Shown here: piece after piece, positions 13,101-24,785 of the stretch
Position numbering within the stretch: position 1 is the stretch's first letter
Layout: each line of letters begins with the position of its first letter
Source of the DNA: Monocercomonoides exilis
Taxonomy: Eukaryota; Preaxostyla; Oxymonadida; Polymastigidae
Assembly: GCA_001643675.2 (NCBI GenBank)
Contig: LSRY02000053.1
Location: 1-64,000, forward strand
Length of the DNA stretch: 64,000 bases
Reading direction: 5' to 3'
Program-made: the position numbers and the translations under genes
Notes under the pieces: model-generated
Told to the model about the DNA's origin: nothing
The model's input: the letters and a program-made list of their open reading frames with translations, nothing else
Database searches by the model: none

Positions 13101-13678
13101 ATGATGTGTCGCTTTCTTCATCAAAACTGAGCAAGAATTCCTTACTGAAATTTTCATTTATTTCACTTCTTCTAAATGTATTTTCTTTCGGAAGCAGTTT
13201 CCTTTTTCTTTGTTGAATCCAATTAGCATCATCATAAAAGGATATTTCTATATTGTATCCGTATTCATTTCGTAATTCCTTTTGTGTATAATTTTCTGTT
13301 AATGCAATAATCATCTTATTCTTGATGGGAGCAGAAGCATCATTGAACGCAAACTTCAATTCTTTCACAAGACACGTGAGAGGAGCTTCAAAGAAGGTTT
13401 CGAAAGAAAGATAAATTTATAAATTAGGAAAAAATGTTAGCACAAAGGAAAATGATGAAAAAAAATTTCGAATCATTACAATAAAAAAACAAACAAAGAG
13501 GTGATTTCATGTAATCAAAACAAAGCAATTTGCCTAAATCGTTTTCATTCACGAACTTCGTAAACACAAGCAAGGCTCTATCGTATGGCATATTACGAAG
13601 CAATTCTTCGATGCTGTCAACGTCTGCTTTAATTGACTTCCTGCTCATTCCATGATGTTTTCTTCCAGTATTGAACAT
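10135..13678 (-). CDS. Ubiquitin-specific protease with long Ser-rich linker
   Basis: Exon 1 is 13678-13522, the intron is 13521-13386 (136 bp, GTTTTG...GAAG), and exon 2 is 13385-10135, giving 1135 residues with a TGA stop. The first 130 residues match, segment for segment, the N-terminal part of the USP-transposase protein at 20715-24643 (L-K-x-L...ALT-x-N...EL...G-Y/F-x-I). Then come about 650 residues dominated by serine. The USP domain fills the C-terminal 300: a Cys box GLVNTGSVCSLSSVC (catalytic Cys near residue 837), paired CxxC motifs (CTHC, CNRC) typical of the zinc-binding fingers, and a His box GHFIAIV (His near 1078). USPs remove ubiquitin from proteins. The protein stops just after the USP domain. 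An alternative start is the Met 10 codons later. Confidence 0.85.
11595..11830. repeat. Purine-rich tract encoding poly-Ser
   Basis: The plus strand reads GGGAGAGG, GAGGAA and AGATGA units, the complement of long serine codon runs in the USP gene. It is an expandable low-complexity tract inside a coding exon, and a matching tract lies at 21700-21930 in the other USP gene. Opposite-strand frames rich in Lys/Arg here are shadows. Confidence 0.8.
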
Positions 13679-14159
13679 AGAAAAATATCTTTTCTTCAAT
13701 TTTATCAGCAAGAAATAAATATTGATTGAAGATAGTTAAAAATAATGAAAATACAAAATTATGAAATTTCAAATAATGAATTCAGTGCTGTTCTTTACCT
13801 CTTTCACTAAGATGAATAAAAAATGAAAACAGGAAAAAATGTTTTTAAGTGATTTTTGATCAGAAATATACAAATAACTTGTGCATTTTGCGCGATCCAA
13901 AAAACTTTATTTTCCTATTCTAATTTGTATTTTTGATCAAGTTGTGCTGAACAAAACAAAAACAATTCATGCCCAAATTGCCATGATCTTTGAAAATAAC
14001 AAAAAAATTTCTAAACATGAATATTCGTCATTTATTCTTTATTATTAATGAAAAAAAAATAAAACTTGCACACTCAGACTAAAATTTGAAGTTCAAACTG
14101 ATTTATACATTCATATCTTGAAATTGTGTCATTTTGGAAACTTTCATTCGGAAAAGTTC

Positions 14160-15274
14160 TTGAAGAAGTTGATAAAGAACTGACTGAAAGAATCGTAAAC
14201 ATTTGAACAAGAATTGGGGCTTGAAACTGCTGAGCAAATCAATGCAAAATTCGAAGACGATATTGTGAATATTTTTTTGTCAGAACTGATAAACAAGAAA
14301 TGTCATTATTCAAGGAAAAAATACAGGAGAACAGAAGAAGTTCAAATCAGAATAAACGATACAAATATTTCTCTCATCAGTGATCCTTATTCGGATGCGT
14401 TGAACAGAATATTTTCAATGATATCTGGAGAAACAACACTTGAGACATTGGAAATGGAAGGATTCCGCCTTGCAGAAAAGGAAAATGCATCATCAGCCAC
14501 AACACTTCCTGGAAAGACTAACCTGTTTGCTCCGCTGTAGTATTCAACCAACAACATACTGCAAAACGACAAGATGGGGGCTGATGCAGACAACTCTGAA
14601 CATTCCGAGCAAATTGGCAATGCCGAACATGAAAAAATGCCTCCACATATCTGGAATTAGTTATCAAGAAGCCGTGCTTTTCTAAAGAAAACGATATAAG
14701 TTGTGGATTCCTTGCGGAGCGTCACATAATTTGTGGAAGAGCTCAACCGACGTTTTATTTTTTCGATCTTCTGTTCAAATCCAATCCTGTTTAAGTGTGT
14801 GACGAGCAGAGTTGGCGGTGCGCTCATCCACTCATCATCGTTACCTGCCCAATTTGCACGTTTCACAACTGTACGAGTCGCTATTTCTTAAACAGGGAGA
14901 AGGAAGTGATGGTGCTTCACATTCACACCATTCATCTGGGTTTAATGGTGGGGCAGGATGGAATGATGAAAGAAGGGAAATATCAGTATTTGAAAAGCAG
15001 TCACGTCAAAGATTATCAATTCGGCTGGGAGGCTCAAAACTCCTGCAATTCTTTCCTTTTAAAAATCATTTTAAATTCAGTGGATGAGACATGCCTCATC
15101 AACGCAAACAACAGAAAAGCTTTCTTTGATTGGCTCTCCTCCGAACAGCACATCTCTGTCGCTGAGTACACCACCAAATCCATTGGAGCATATTTCCCAT
15201 CATCAGATTTCGCACAAGAACCAGTTTTCCTTCTCTCAAAACAGACAATCAACGTTTGCCTCGCTCTTTTCTGA
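14160..15274 (+). pseudogene. Decayed gene, unknown product
   Basis: Coding character starts at about 14155 (FGKVLEEVDKELTERIVNI). One frame change later comes ETAEQINAKFEDDIVNIFL, DTNISLISDPYSDALNRIF and further segments in the same frame through TAG at 14538, TAG at about 14658 and several TAA codons. From about 14900 other frames look better (CSNSF, SVDETCLINANNRKAFFDWL). Multiple breaks and frame changes mark it as a broken gene, or as several exons I could not join. It may belong with the frame at 15315-17162 just downstream on the same strand. No family is recognised. Confidence 0.4.
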
Positions 15275-15314
15275 CCAATACGTCATCGAAACAGGCTATG
15301 CACCATCAACTTGA

Positions 15315-17162
15315 GCATTTTCGTTTACGACTTTTGCTTTTTACACTCTCATTCAGTCTGCAGCTCCAATGTTTTTTCAGTCGACTGGACAGCAGATACC
15401 ATTTCACCGATCGGCTTCTCTTTCTGTGTTTTTTTCATTAACAACATCACGAAGCACAACAGCCTCGTTTTTTCGCCAGTCCTTTGGGCATTCTCGAAAC
15501 GGCTCCTTCTCTATCCGTGCATGTGGCAGGTTCAACCACAGATCGTTTTCATCTGTCAGCTCGCATCAGCCTGTTCGTGCATTGACACACGAGCAGAATA
15601 CTATTTTCTTTTTAAAGAACAAGCAGCTCAAGTTTGACGTGGTGGAGTTACGAGTAACTCCCGATCCAACATCTCCTCCTCAGTCCGTTCCAGATAACCA
15701 GCCATATGTGTGCAGCTTTTGCGAAATGCGGTTTGTGTTAGTTGTGTCGCTTCCAACACACATCCACCAGGCATACTCGAAGATGGACATGACGGAGCTG
15801 ATAAAGCAGCTTTTCGAAGCGGAGAGAGAGTATCTGCTCAGAGGAATGAAGAAGATAACAATGTTGGAGAAGTTGCTGCACATTGTTTTGCACATCTTCA
15901 GTTCGTATGAACTGTCTACGCTGAAGTCAACAGAAAACATCCATTCTCAACAAGTGATCTAACAACAGCAAAGACAACAACAACAATTCAGTTCATTTGG
16001 AGCAAGCGCATCTGCGTCACAGCCTTATTCCCTCGATTTGCTGTCTGAGAAGAAGATTCCATTTAGTTTCAGAGGAGATGCGAAGAAGAGTTAAGGAGAT
16101 GAAATTAGCCTAATCGAATTCAACAGAATGGGCGATGGTCTTTCACATTCTGGTGGCTCAACGTCTTCAATTGCAACAGTCTCATCAGAGTCAATAACAG
16201 TTTCGTCAACCAACACGTACACCTCTGCCTTTGTTAACTCTGTTTCCTCATCTTCAACTTCTGAGCTCTAAAACTATAGATATTCTCCATTATCTACTGA
16301 ATCTTCTCTGCCTTCCTCAATTATGACATTCATGCAACCTTCTTCTTTATCATATTCAACTTCTTCTATGAGTGAATATGGACCAGTGTCACACAACAGC
16401 ATTTTCCGCTCAATCGGAGCAATTTCGCGGAATGTGCTTTCACTCGACAAGATTTCAATGGGAATTGCGCGATCAGGTTCTGTTCTGATCCAACCGCCAC
16501 CCGAGCCGCTGATTGCAAACCTTGTCACTTTATTTTATACATCGTTAGCAAGCTCGTCAGTTGTGCTTTCGTTCACCTCTGTCATTCTTGAGTTCTTTGT
16601 TCAGCTTTTGTAGTGGCGGACTGCCTTTGCGAATCGACTTGATGCTGAACTTTGTTATCTGATAATAATAATTGTTGAAACGCTGACTAAGACGACTCAA
16701 AGCGTGGATGTTTCATCGGAAAAAATCGAAAAAATGCGTAGACTTTCATCTGAGTTTTCAGACTTTCTCGGCAGAAGAATCGATTTTCAGATAAAGTTTA
16801 ATGATATGAACGAAGAGATCACTCAGCTTGTGAAATATCGACCAGAAGGCAACGAGAAGATTTTGTCACTTCTGAATGAGTCGACGGAATCGTACAGCGC
16901 TTTGGAGAAGACACATGCAGAATTTTTGGTAGAGCTGGAAACGAAGAAGAGTCAGCTTGTGGAATATCTCTTGCACAACCAAGAGGACTTTGTGTCCGGT
17001 CTATCAGTTTTGGTGGAAGGTGCGTCTTCGGCTCTTGCTCTGCTGAATGATCCAGAGAGAGACACAGATATGCAGACAGAGACTGCCCAGCGTTATTTTA
17101 ACCATGTGAAGGAGAAGAAAGCAAAGCAGCGGGAGCTCAACAGGGATGAGGTGCTTTTGTGA
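15315..17162 (+). pseudogene. Long frame broken only by TAA/TAG; Gln/Ser-rich then coiled coil
   Basis: From the codon after TGA 15312 to TGA 17160, one frame keeps coding composition for about 615 codons. It is interrupted by TAA 15960, TAA 16092, TAA 16269 and TAG 16611, with no TGA. The first part has STGQQIPF, RQSFGHSRNGSF and FSSFGASASASQPYS, patterns like FG-repeat nucleoporins. After EQNTIFFLKNKQLKFDVVEL comes more Ser-rich sequence. The last 150 codons (from about 16700) are charged and coiled-coil-like (RRLSSEFSDFLGRR, LLNESTESYSALEKTH). TAA 15960 sits directly before CAA CAG CAA. It is either a pseudogene with four nonsense changes or a gene in which TAA/TAG are read as Gln. The nucleoporin idea is weak. 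Confidence 0.5.
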
Positions 17163-18444
17163 TGAAATTGAAAACTTTTCGACAATTGAACGATTTGGAT
17201 GGGGAATCACATTATGAACGAAACCTGTTTGTTCTCATTGATGATAAATGAAGGTTTGTAACGAAAAAATGAGATGATCCTGTTGTGAAAAAAAAAACTT
17301 GTCAGAGGAGAAAGAGCCTAAAAACAATCTCCTCATCATCAAGCAATAATTAAATGCAAACTATTAATGTCCATCACAGTGTGCTCTTTTTGAAAAGTTA
17401 TTTATTCTCGATGAGTCTGAATTATCAAATTGATTTTCAAGACTCTTTTGTCGTAAATATTTCTCTCTCCACCCCTCCTTCCTATTTTAAAAAAAAAAAT
17501 TTAAAAACAAAAAAAAATTTTTTGAGTGATATTAAAATATCTGTTTTTAATAATTTAATTGAACTTTTTGAAAGAAAATTCCAATACCATCATCATTTTA
17601 CCAAATCTTTCTTCAGAGATTAAGATATTGGAAATAATTTTTTTAGATTATTTGTTTTATTTTGTCATAAAGTTTTCAATAAGAATAGCTAGCTTTCATT
17701 TTTTTAAGATGCAATGGTAAATACCACATTAATCAAGAAATTTCATTTCATTTCCAATAAAAATGCAAGTGGAATCTTTTTCAAAATAGGAGTGAAGTGA
17801 AGAAAATGTGAACAAAAAATTGTCATATAAAAATATCGTTTTTAATCGAAAAATATTTTTTGAACGATATTATGCCAATTGAGAGACCAATATCAATAAA
17901 CTGAATATATTTTCATAATTGTACTTGTTAAAGAAACGATTGTCACAATATGTTTTAGAATTATTCTCAAAAACAAAAACACATCATTTAACATTTTCTT
18001 ACAAATAACATTTTAATGAATATTATCAATAAAAGTCTCTATTAACAAAATTAAAATTTGAAGATATGAAAACAAAGTTTTTTTTTTAGAAATTCTTCAA
18101 CAACCCATTTTTGATTATTCTCAATGTGAGTTGTTCATAAGTTTAAGATTTTGGAATGAAGTTCACAACTGAAGAGTTATTTTGATATTTCGTTTCCACA
18201 ATTATAAAAGTTTTCAAATGCTAATGCGAAAAAATGCTATCCGGATTTTTATTAACAACCTTTTTAAATTACATTGTTTAACAAAATTTTCTGCAAGATT
18301 TTTCGAAAGAATAATTTTGAAAACGTGTGGATTGATTTTTTTATTGTAATGATTAACATTGATTTTTTGTGAATAAAGAAAGATTATCCAAAAGTTTTCT
18401 TTATTCACATCATCTTTTTCAAATTTGTTTCAATATTTCATAGT
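17163..18444. other. AT-rich noncoding stretch
   Basis: About 1.3 kb with no protein-like frame. Homopolymer A and T runs occur, but no inverted repeat shared with other parts of the window was recognised. Confidence 0.5.
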
Positions 18445-19580
18445 GAACAAACTGTCATTTGTTGTGCTATCCTACACAACTTCAACAGTCCTGACACTTC
18501 TCTTTATGCCTTCAATGCTTCTTTTCTCCACCAAACACGCTCTTCACCAAATGCTGCTGTTGAATATATTGGATCTGAATCTCAAAGAAAAGAATTAAGT
18601 AGATTATCCTTTACTGATTTGAATAGAAATCTCTTCGAATGGTGCGAATGGAACGATTCAACTGGTGGGAGTGATCATAGTGGTGCACTTTATGTTTCTT
18701 GTACAAATGCCAATCTCACAATCATTTCTTTTTAATTCAATAATTGGTTAACCGAAGATCATGGAGGAGCGTTGTGCTGAAATTGTTTGTTGAATATTGA
18801 TATGATAAAATCCAATATTTCAAATTATTTGCTGCTCATGGAGGAGCAGTCCATACTACAAATCCACAGCACAATTCTGCTTATTACCATTCAGAAAACA
18901 AAGTCGAAAATTGTTCAATATCTGGTTGGTGCGGAACTGGTTGGTATTTTTATATTGGTGCTTTTCCATCAAACGGCCAATTCCTGTTTTCCAAATGCAA
19001 GTGCATCTCAAACTCTGGTGGTGATTCTGCTGGCTCTCTCACATTCAATAATCCTCCACAAAATAAACCAAATCAATTTTTGGTAAATGACTGCACGTTC
19101 ATCAATAATAAATTAACTGCTTCTTCGACATATGGAGGTGCTGCCATTTTCTACTATTCAACCTATTCCTGGATGAATGGAATAAAATTCATCACATTTT
19201 GTTTCTTCGATGGCAACACCGCAACAAATGGCAGGGGGAATGATGTGTTCTTCAGTGGCAATGCAATCACTCAGTCTCCATTTGAGAATTGTGGATCAAC
19301 AACTCCAACAAAAAGAGTGTATAATAATGGACAAGCTGATAACTCCGTGTATAATGGCTGGCTCCCCCTCATCGCCCAGAACAAAATAGTCTCAAATGGT
19401 GGAAGTGATGTCGATGCCTGTGGCAGACACCAACATGCCCCATGTGCCACCATCGAGCATGCCCTCACCAGCTTCATTTCCCTCCTGCATGACGCCTTCC
19501 TCACATTTCTCACCTCAACGTTTGTTCCTCTTCAAACACCAACCTTCCGTTCCACAAATGCGAAAATCACAGTAAACTGA
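18445..19580 (+). pseudogene. Surface (pmp-like) beta-helix protein pseudogene
   Basis: The frame starting near 18445 (TVICCAILHNF...) carries ectodomain-like text such as DHSGALYVSCTNANLTIISF, then TAA and TGA codons near 18735 and 18776. After a frame change it resumes at 18831 with AHGGAVH, ENCSISGWCGTGWYFYIG, NDCTFINNKLTAS, YGGAAIFYY and FFDGNTATNGRGNDVFF. The end carries NGGSDVDACGRHQ and APCATIEHALTSF, then TGA at 19578. The repeated Cys-x-Phe-x-x-N...GGA pattern is that of polymorphic-membrane-protein-like beta-helix repeats, which in oxymonads form large extracellular domains. There is no signal peptide, and stops plus a frameshift make it a pseudogene. Confidence 0.75.
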
Positions 19581-20119
19581 AAAATTACTCAATTGCAACC
19601 AGTGCAACAAAATGACAACATTTTCAATCATCATGTTAATTTATTTCTTTTCCATCATCGCACATAACCTCTTCACTCAAACGAAAAAAATGTATTATAT
19701 GTTCAGTATTTAATTATTAAAGATATTTTCATAAATATTTTATGTTATATTTAAATGATTGAACAATTTTACACATGAAATACAACAGACATTTTTTTCA
19801 TAACTTAAAAAACCAAAATCAATCCATTTGTTATTCATAAATAAAACGACAACCTGCAGACGCTAGCATTTTTATGTTGTTTTGGTTTTTTATCAATTCG
19901 TTTCCAGCTGTTATATTAATTCGTTTGATAAAGATAAAAAAACCTTTTTCTCAAATAAATTTTCACTCAAATAATTAATTTATTACCAAACAGAATTTTT
20001 GAGAATAAAATTAACATCAACATATGCTAATAATTTTTTTCATGTGCAATTAATTAACATTATAAATTGAAAATTAATATAAAATAAAATTTAATATTTT
20101 CTTAATTTCAAATATGTCG
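19581..20119. other. AT-rich noncoding flank of the transposon
   Basis: No gene is supported. This is the sequence into which, or beside which, the USP-transposase element has inserted. No target duplication could be matched with the right flank after 26024. Confidence 0.5.
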
Positions 20120-20513
20120 AAAGATCATGGCGTTGTGGGCATTTCATTTTTTTTGATCGAAACAACATAAAATGATATTTAACAACTATCTGGTGTTGAA
20201 AAGTCCTCCTCCACTTTTGCCCAAAACGCACAAATAATTTGGTTAACTTATGATCAAGAATTTAGAATGTTTTAAAATATATTAATAAGATCATGGGCGT
20301 TTTGGTCATTTTATTTTTTTGCTTAAAACAGCATAAAATGATATTTTCAGCTTGTAAAGTACAGAAAAAGTGACTTTCAATGTTGACCAAAATGCACAAA
20401 TAATTTGGTTTTATTATGATCATTAATTTTGGGAATGTGATATTTGTTTGAATATTATTCATTTAATTTGTGAATATTATTGCTTTAATAATGCTTTCAA
20501 GTCATCAGAAAAT
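20120..20513. repeat. Left terminal inverted repeat, two tandem sub-units
   Basis: It pairs with 25631-26024. Inside it, two related units follow each other: about 20121-20255 and about 20288-20430. Each starts with AAGATCATGG(G)CGTT and ends with CACAAATAATTTGGTT followed by a TGATCA box. Each unit therefore begins and ends with GATCA-type sequence. Such repeated units are a plausible set of transposase binding sites. Confidence 0.85.
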
Positions 20514-20714
20514 AGTTTTGTAATTTTTATCGTTCAATATGAGGTTAAAAAAAATTCTGAAACATATATTTCTTATTTGAGCAAAAATATTGATATTTGG
20601 TTTTGTTTATCGAAATTTCTATGTTGAAAATACAATTAAAACAATAAATGCAGAGCTGTGAAATTTTTATTAATTGATAATAATTCCATAATAAATTTGA
20701 AAAAAATCACAAAT

Positions 20715-21733
20715 ATGTCATTTTCTAAACAAGAGTCAACTCTAAATTCACGGTGCAACGTTCTATGGAAAGAAATACAACGCATCGGTGGAGATGACGT
20801 TGATTCATTGCTCGTCTATTTGTTTTACAACTATAGAAAATCATCTGCAGTTATCAATGATTTACTGAAATCCTTGAATGGTTTCGACTTCAATATTTTT
20901 TGATTGATTATTAACTTATATTTTTCTCTTGCAATATTGATTTTTAATTTATATTTGTTTTTTTGTTATTTAAAAAAACTCAGAATACTACGAAATACTT
21001 CTTAAAGATCTCTCAGTTGTGTACAAGCACGCACAATTGCACACGCAAACGATGATCCTTCAAGCACTAACGCGAAATGCATCATTATCTGAACTTCTGG
21101 ACTATGGATTTGACATCACTGAAGGAAAGTATAATTATGCAAAACAAACTCTCACAAAAAACCAAGGATTTTTAATACCTGCACAATTGCCTCACACACC
21201 ATCGTGTAAAAGTGGTTTGTATTGTATTTTTCTATAATTTCATTTTTAACTGTCTTTTTGTTTATTCATTTATTTAACTTTTTTGAGGTCTTAATGAACA
21301 AGATTGGGAAAAGGGCAACAATTGGATGTTGGCCCATTCCACAGAGGCATCAACTTCACTGCAATCAGCCAAGAAAAAACCAAAAAAAGTTCCTGATTAC
21401 GCACAGTTCATTGAGGAATCTGCATGGGATAATATTATCATTACAGAAAAAAATAATTCTCACAATATACAATCTTCTCCATCAGAAAAATTATGCCAAC
21501 AAAATAAAAAATCAAATATTATATCAGAAAAAAAATCTTCTCCATCTCATGCAGTTAACGATCCTATTAACACTCCACTTCGAGCTGAAAGATGGACTAC
21601 AAAAATCAAACAAAATAATACACTTCATTACCGTCGAACTTCTCCATCACCAATACCATTTCATAAACTAGTTAAACAAAAATCTCCCATTTCATCATCA
21701 TCTTCTTCCTCTCCTTCTTCTTCTTCTTCCTCC

Positions 21734-21765
<32 letters not shown>

Positions 21766-24643
21766 ATTTTCATCATCATCTTCGTCATCATCATCTCCTT
21801 CTCCCTCTCCCTCTCCTTCTCCTTTACCCTCTCCCTCTCCCTCTCCCTCTCCCTCTCCCTCTTCTTCTCCTTCTCCTTCTTCCTCTTCCTCTTCATCATT
21901 ATCTTCATATTCTTCTTCTTCCTCTTCCTCTTCTTCCTTTTCGATCAAAGTGAAAAGAAAAGATACAATCAATTCTTCTCCAGAAGACAAAGCAACTTCA
22001 TCTTTTTGCAACGAAAATATGTGGGTTAGCAGCCAACTTATGGAATATATCACCTCACCCACTCTTATTCCTCCTCATGCGTTCCAAAATCTAGTCTCAT
22101 CTTTCACAAAAGAGAGCAACATTTTAACACAACAACAAAAGTCACAGTTTATTACAAGAGATAATTCAACAAATTTTGATCCGTTTATTTCTTCTTCATC
22201 CAAATCAACGGCTAATGTTTTAAAATTCACACCAAATACTCCATTAAAAACAGTAAAAGGGTTGGCAAATCTTGGAAACACATGTTACTTGGCATCTCTT
22301 CTGCAATGCTGGTCCTCGATCTGCAGTTCAAAACCAACGATCTTCACAAAAACACATTCAAATAAGACATTATCTTCTCGAATGATGAGTATATGCAATC
22401 AAATCCTCAAAGATGGAACAAAAGTGCATTCATGGATCCCATCAGTTGTTAGCAAATGGGAAGACTTTTGCGGATATGGAAGCAAACAGCAGCAGAATGT
22501 TTCAGAAGCTTTCGAAAATCTTCATAAATTGTTTGAAAAAGACGGATTATTAAAACAAGATAGTTTCAATCCAGTTATAATTTCACATATGAAATGCGTG
22601 AAATGTCAAAAACTCACATCACATATCGACAACATCAACAATAGCATAATCATCAATTCTTCATCTACACACAATGGTTTATCTTCTTTGTTTTCAACTG
22701 AAATACTGGATGGAAAAAATAGTGTATATTGTGAAGAGTGCAAAGAAAAATGCTGTACTGCTTGTTGGGAGGAAATGATTTCATTTCCAGAAGTACTAGC
22801 CCTCTCCCATGAATGTGCTGATTCTGCAAGTTCTCCACCTTCTCGAACACTTCTTATCGAGACTGATATGTCGAATAAACGTTCATTTTGCAAAGGATTT
22901 GCGAATGAAAATAAAACTTCATTTCACAACAAAAATAAAGAAACAACATTCTATCACTTTATTGGACAAATCCTTCATAAACAGTTTGATAATAGCAATG
23001 GTCATTACATAGCCGTTGTGGAAAGAAATAAAGGAATGAAAAAGATGTGGATCACCTGTAACGATGATGATATTGATGCATTTGACAGTGATAAATGGTC
23101 AAAGTCATGGAAAGATCTCTTTTCTCAGGGCTATATTCCTTCTTTATCATTCTACGTGAAAGAGAAATCACAATCAACTCAACCAAGTGTCCAATTTGGT
23201 GGTTCCTCTTCTTCATCTTCCTCTTCACAATCCAAAAATATCAACAATTCGTCCACAGAAACAACTCCCCCGTCATCGTTCATCACACCACTGCATTGTT
23301 CAACTTCCATTCCTCAATTAACTTCATCAATCAGAACTGACTATGGATTAGAAGCACTTAAAGAAAAAAGAAAGAAAACGGGCATCTTTTCTCCCAACGA
23401 AAAGAGATTAATCTTCAAGCCAAAGACGAAATTATGGAAAGAGTTTTCTGAAGAATCAAACATCAAAGTTTCTCTTTCCCACTTCTACAAACTCACCACC
23501 AATTTCTCCAAAGCGAAAAGACGAACGGATCTCTGCGGCATGTGTGAGAAGTTGAACTATCTGGAAAACAAATTGAAGTCATCGCAAAACAAAAATGGAC
23601 TGTCTGAAGCAGAGTTTCATACACTTAAATTACTTCGACAACATCGTCTTGTTGCAGAAATGCAACGAAAACATTATCAATCAACTGTCGACAATCTGAA
23701 AAAGGGAGAAGCAGTCTTCGTCTTCGACTTCAAAGAGAAATGGAAACTCCCCATCAGAAAAAATCAACTTCAACAAGAATTCTTTAATTACCAACAAGTT
23801 TCTCAATTCACAATCATCTCTCTTCAAAAAATTAATAATCAACAAATAAAAAGAACTTTCAACTTCTTCTCCGACTGCCTCTCAAATGATCACAGATTTG
23901 TTATTGAGTGTCTGGAATCTGTGATCAAAAGACACTTCTTCTCAGACACTCACACTTTTAAGTTCTTCTGCGATTCGGGTCCACACAACCGAAATCGCTT
24001 CCTCCTTCACTTCATTCTCTCCAAACAATCCAAACTTCTCAAAAAGAAAAATACACAACTCAACTTCTTCGCTGAGCACCACGGAAAGAATATTTGTGAT
24101 AGTGAATTTGGTGCATTAGTTAATTCTATCGACAACAATCTTTCAACTGAACACATCACTTCACTTCATGACTTAATCAACTTCTTCGAAAGCAATATGA
24201 ATGTTTCGACATCTGTTTCATCATCATCACAATTTAATATTTTTGAATCATCCTCATCAAGCAACTCCCCATCGTCATCATCTATCAAGGAGTGTGTGCA
24301 TGAGAGGTACTTTGAAGAGTATGTGCCATCTCAGCAAATTTCATGGCCTTCACTGTCAGTCCCTCACATGAAGGACTACTTATTCTTTGAGCGCAAGGGC
24401 TCATTTGTCTGCGCATCTGCTGTTGGATATCTTCCTCAACGCTCTCTGGTTGCCCTCGAATCTTCAACAATGAAAGAAAAAGTTCAACGTTCAAGAAAGT
24501 CATTTCACTCTGATATCACATCATCTAACTCTTCTCTTCTTTCTCAATCTTCTCAAGATCTTCTTTCAAGAAGATTTGATCTTCTTCTTGACTCTTCATC
24601 TTTAAATGAATCTCAAAATTGTATTAATGGTGTTCCTTTTTAA
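20715..24643 (+). CDS. Transposase-USP-transposase fusion protein
   Basis: Exons are 20715-20880, 20984-21214 and 21288-24643 (introns 103 and 73 bp), giving 1250 residues. Residues 1-140 form a helical domain shared with the USP gene at 10135-13678. Residues 270-360 are a Ser/Pro tract. USP domain about 455-775: Cys box GLANLGNTCYLASLLQC (Cys near 465), CVKC and CEEC finger cysteines, His box NGHYIAVV (His near 705), then a TCNDDDIDAFDSDKW box. From about 820 a transposase-like core follows: CGMC, then VFVFDFKEKW (Asp near 946), FFCDSGPHNRN (Asp near 1028) and FFAEHHGKNICDSEFG (Glu near 1062). The last two are separated by 33 residues, as in DDE enzymes. The protein likely cuts and joins the element's ends and also removes ubiquitin. 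TAA stop. Confidence 0.88.
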
Positions 24644-24647
24644 GAAA

Positions 24648-24785
24648 CTAGTTGTTGTGTATGCTTAGCTGGCGCTCTATCGGAAGGGTGCTGGACATGA
24701 CTGTTCGTATTAGATATTGCAGCCTTCGGGCTGCAATATCCGGACCTGGATACGACGAACAGCCTCCCAGGTACACAATAGTTAG
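24648..24785 (+). ncRNA. Structured RNA just after the fusion-gene stop codon
   Basis: Four bases after the TAA, CTAGTTGTTGTGTA (24648-24661) pairs with TACACAATAGTTAG (24772-24785): 14 pairs, three of them G-U. Inside, CTGG (24669-24672) pairs with CCAG (24767-24770), GCGCTC (24672-24677) can pair with GGGTGC (24686-24691), and CTGTTCG (24701-24707) pairs with CGAACAG (24756-24762). The core hairpin is a perfect 12-bp stem with a TTCG tetraloop (24713-24740). The segment is far richer in G+C than its surroundings. It could be a 3' UTR element, a ribozyme or a transposition signal. It matches no RNA family I can name. Confidence 0.65.

Larger units (their letters stand above)
9787..13991 (-). 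mobile_element. USP transposon, copy 1, lacks the transposase core
   Basis: The ends read AAAGATCATGGCG (left, from 9787) and, inverted, AAAGATCATGGC (right, to 13991), the same terminal sequence as the element at 20120-26024. Further in, both ends keep pieces of the same pattern, including AAAATGCACAA. The ends have diverged from each other, so this copy is older. Its one gene (10135-13678) encodes a USP but no DDE domain. No clear target-site duplication was found. The element is 4205 bp by these limits. It is probably non-autonomous and would need transposase from a fuller relative. Confidence 0.7.

Noticed and set aside
16700-17162. Assignment of the coiled-coil frame to a named nucleoporin
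   Set aside because: FG-like words are few and the coiled coil has no diagnostic motif; the idea is only mentioned.
20262-20462. A 66-codon frame present identically at 20262-20462 and 25682-25882
   Set aside because: It lies wholly inside the two inverted repeats, so identity reflects the repeat. Nothing suggests translation.
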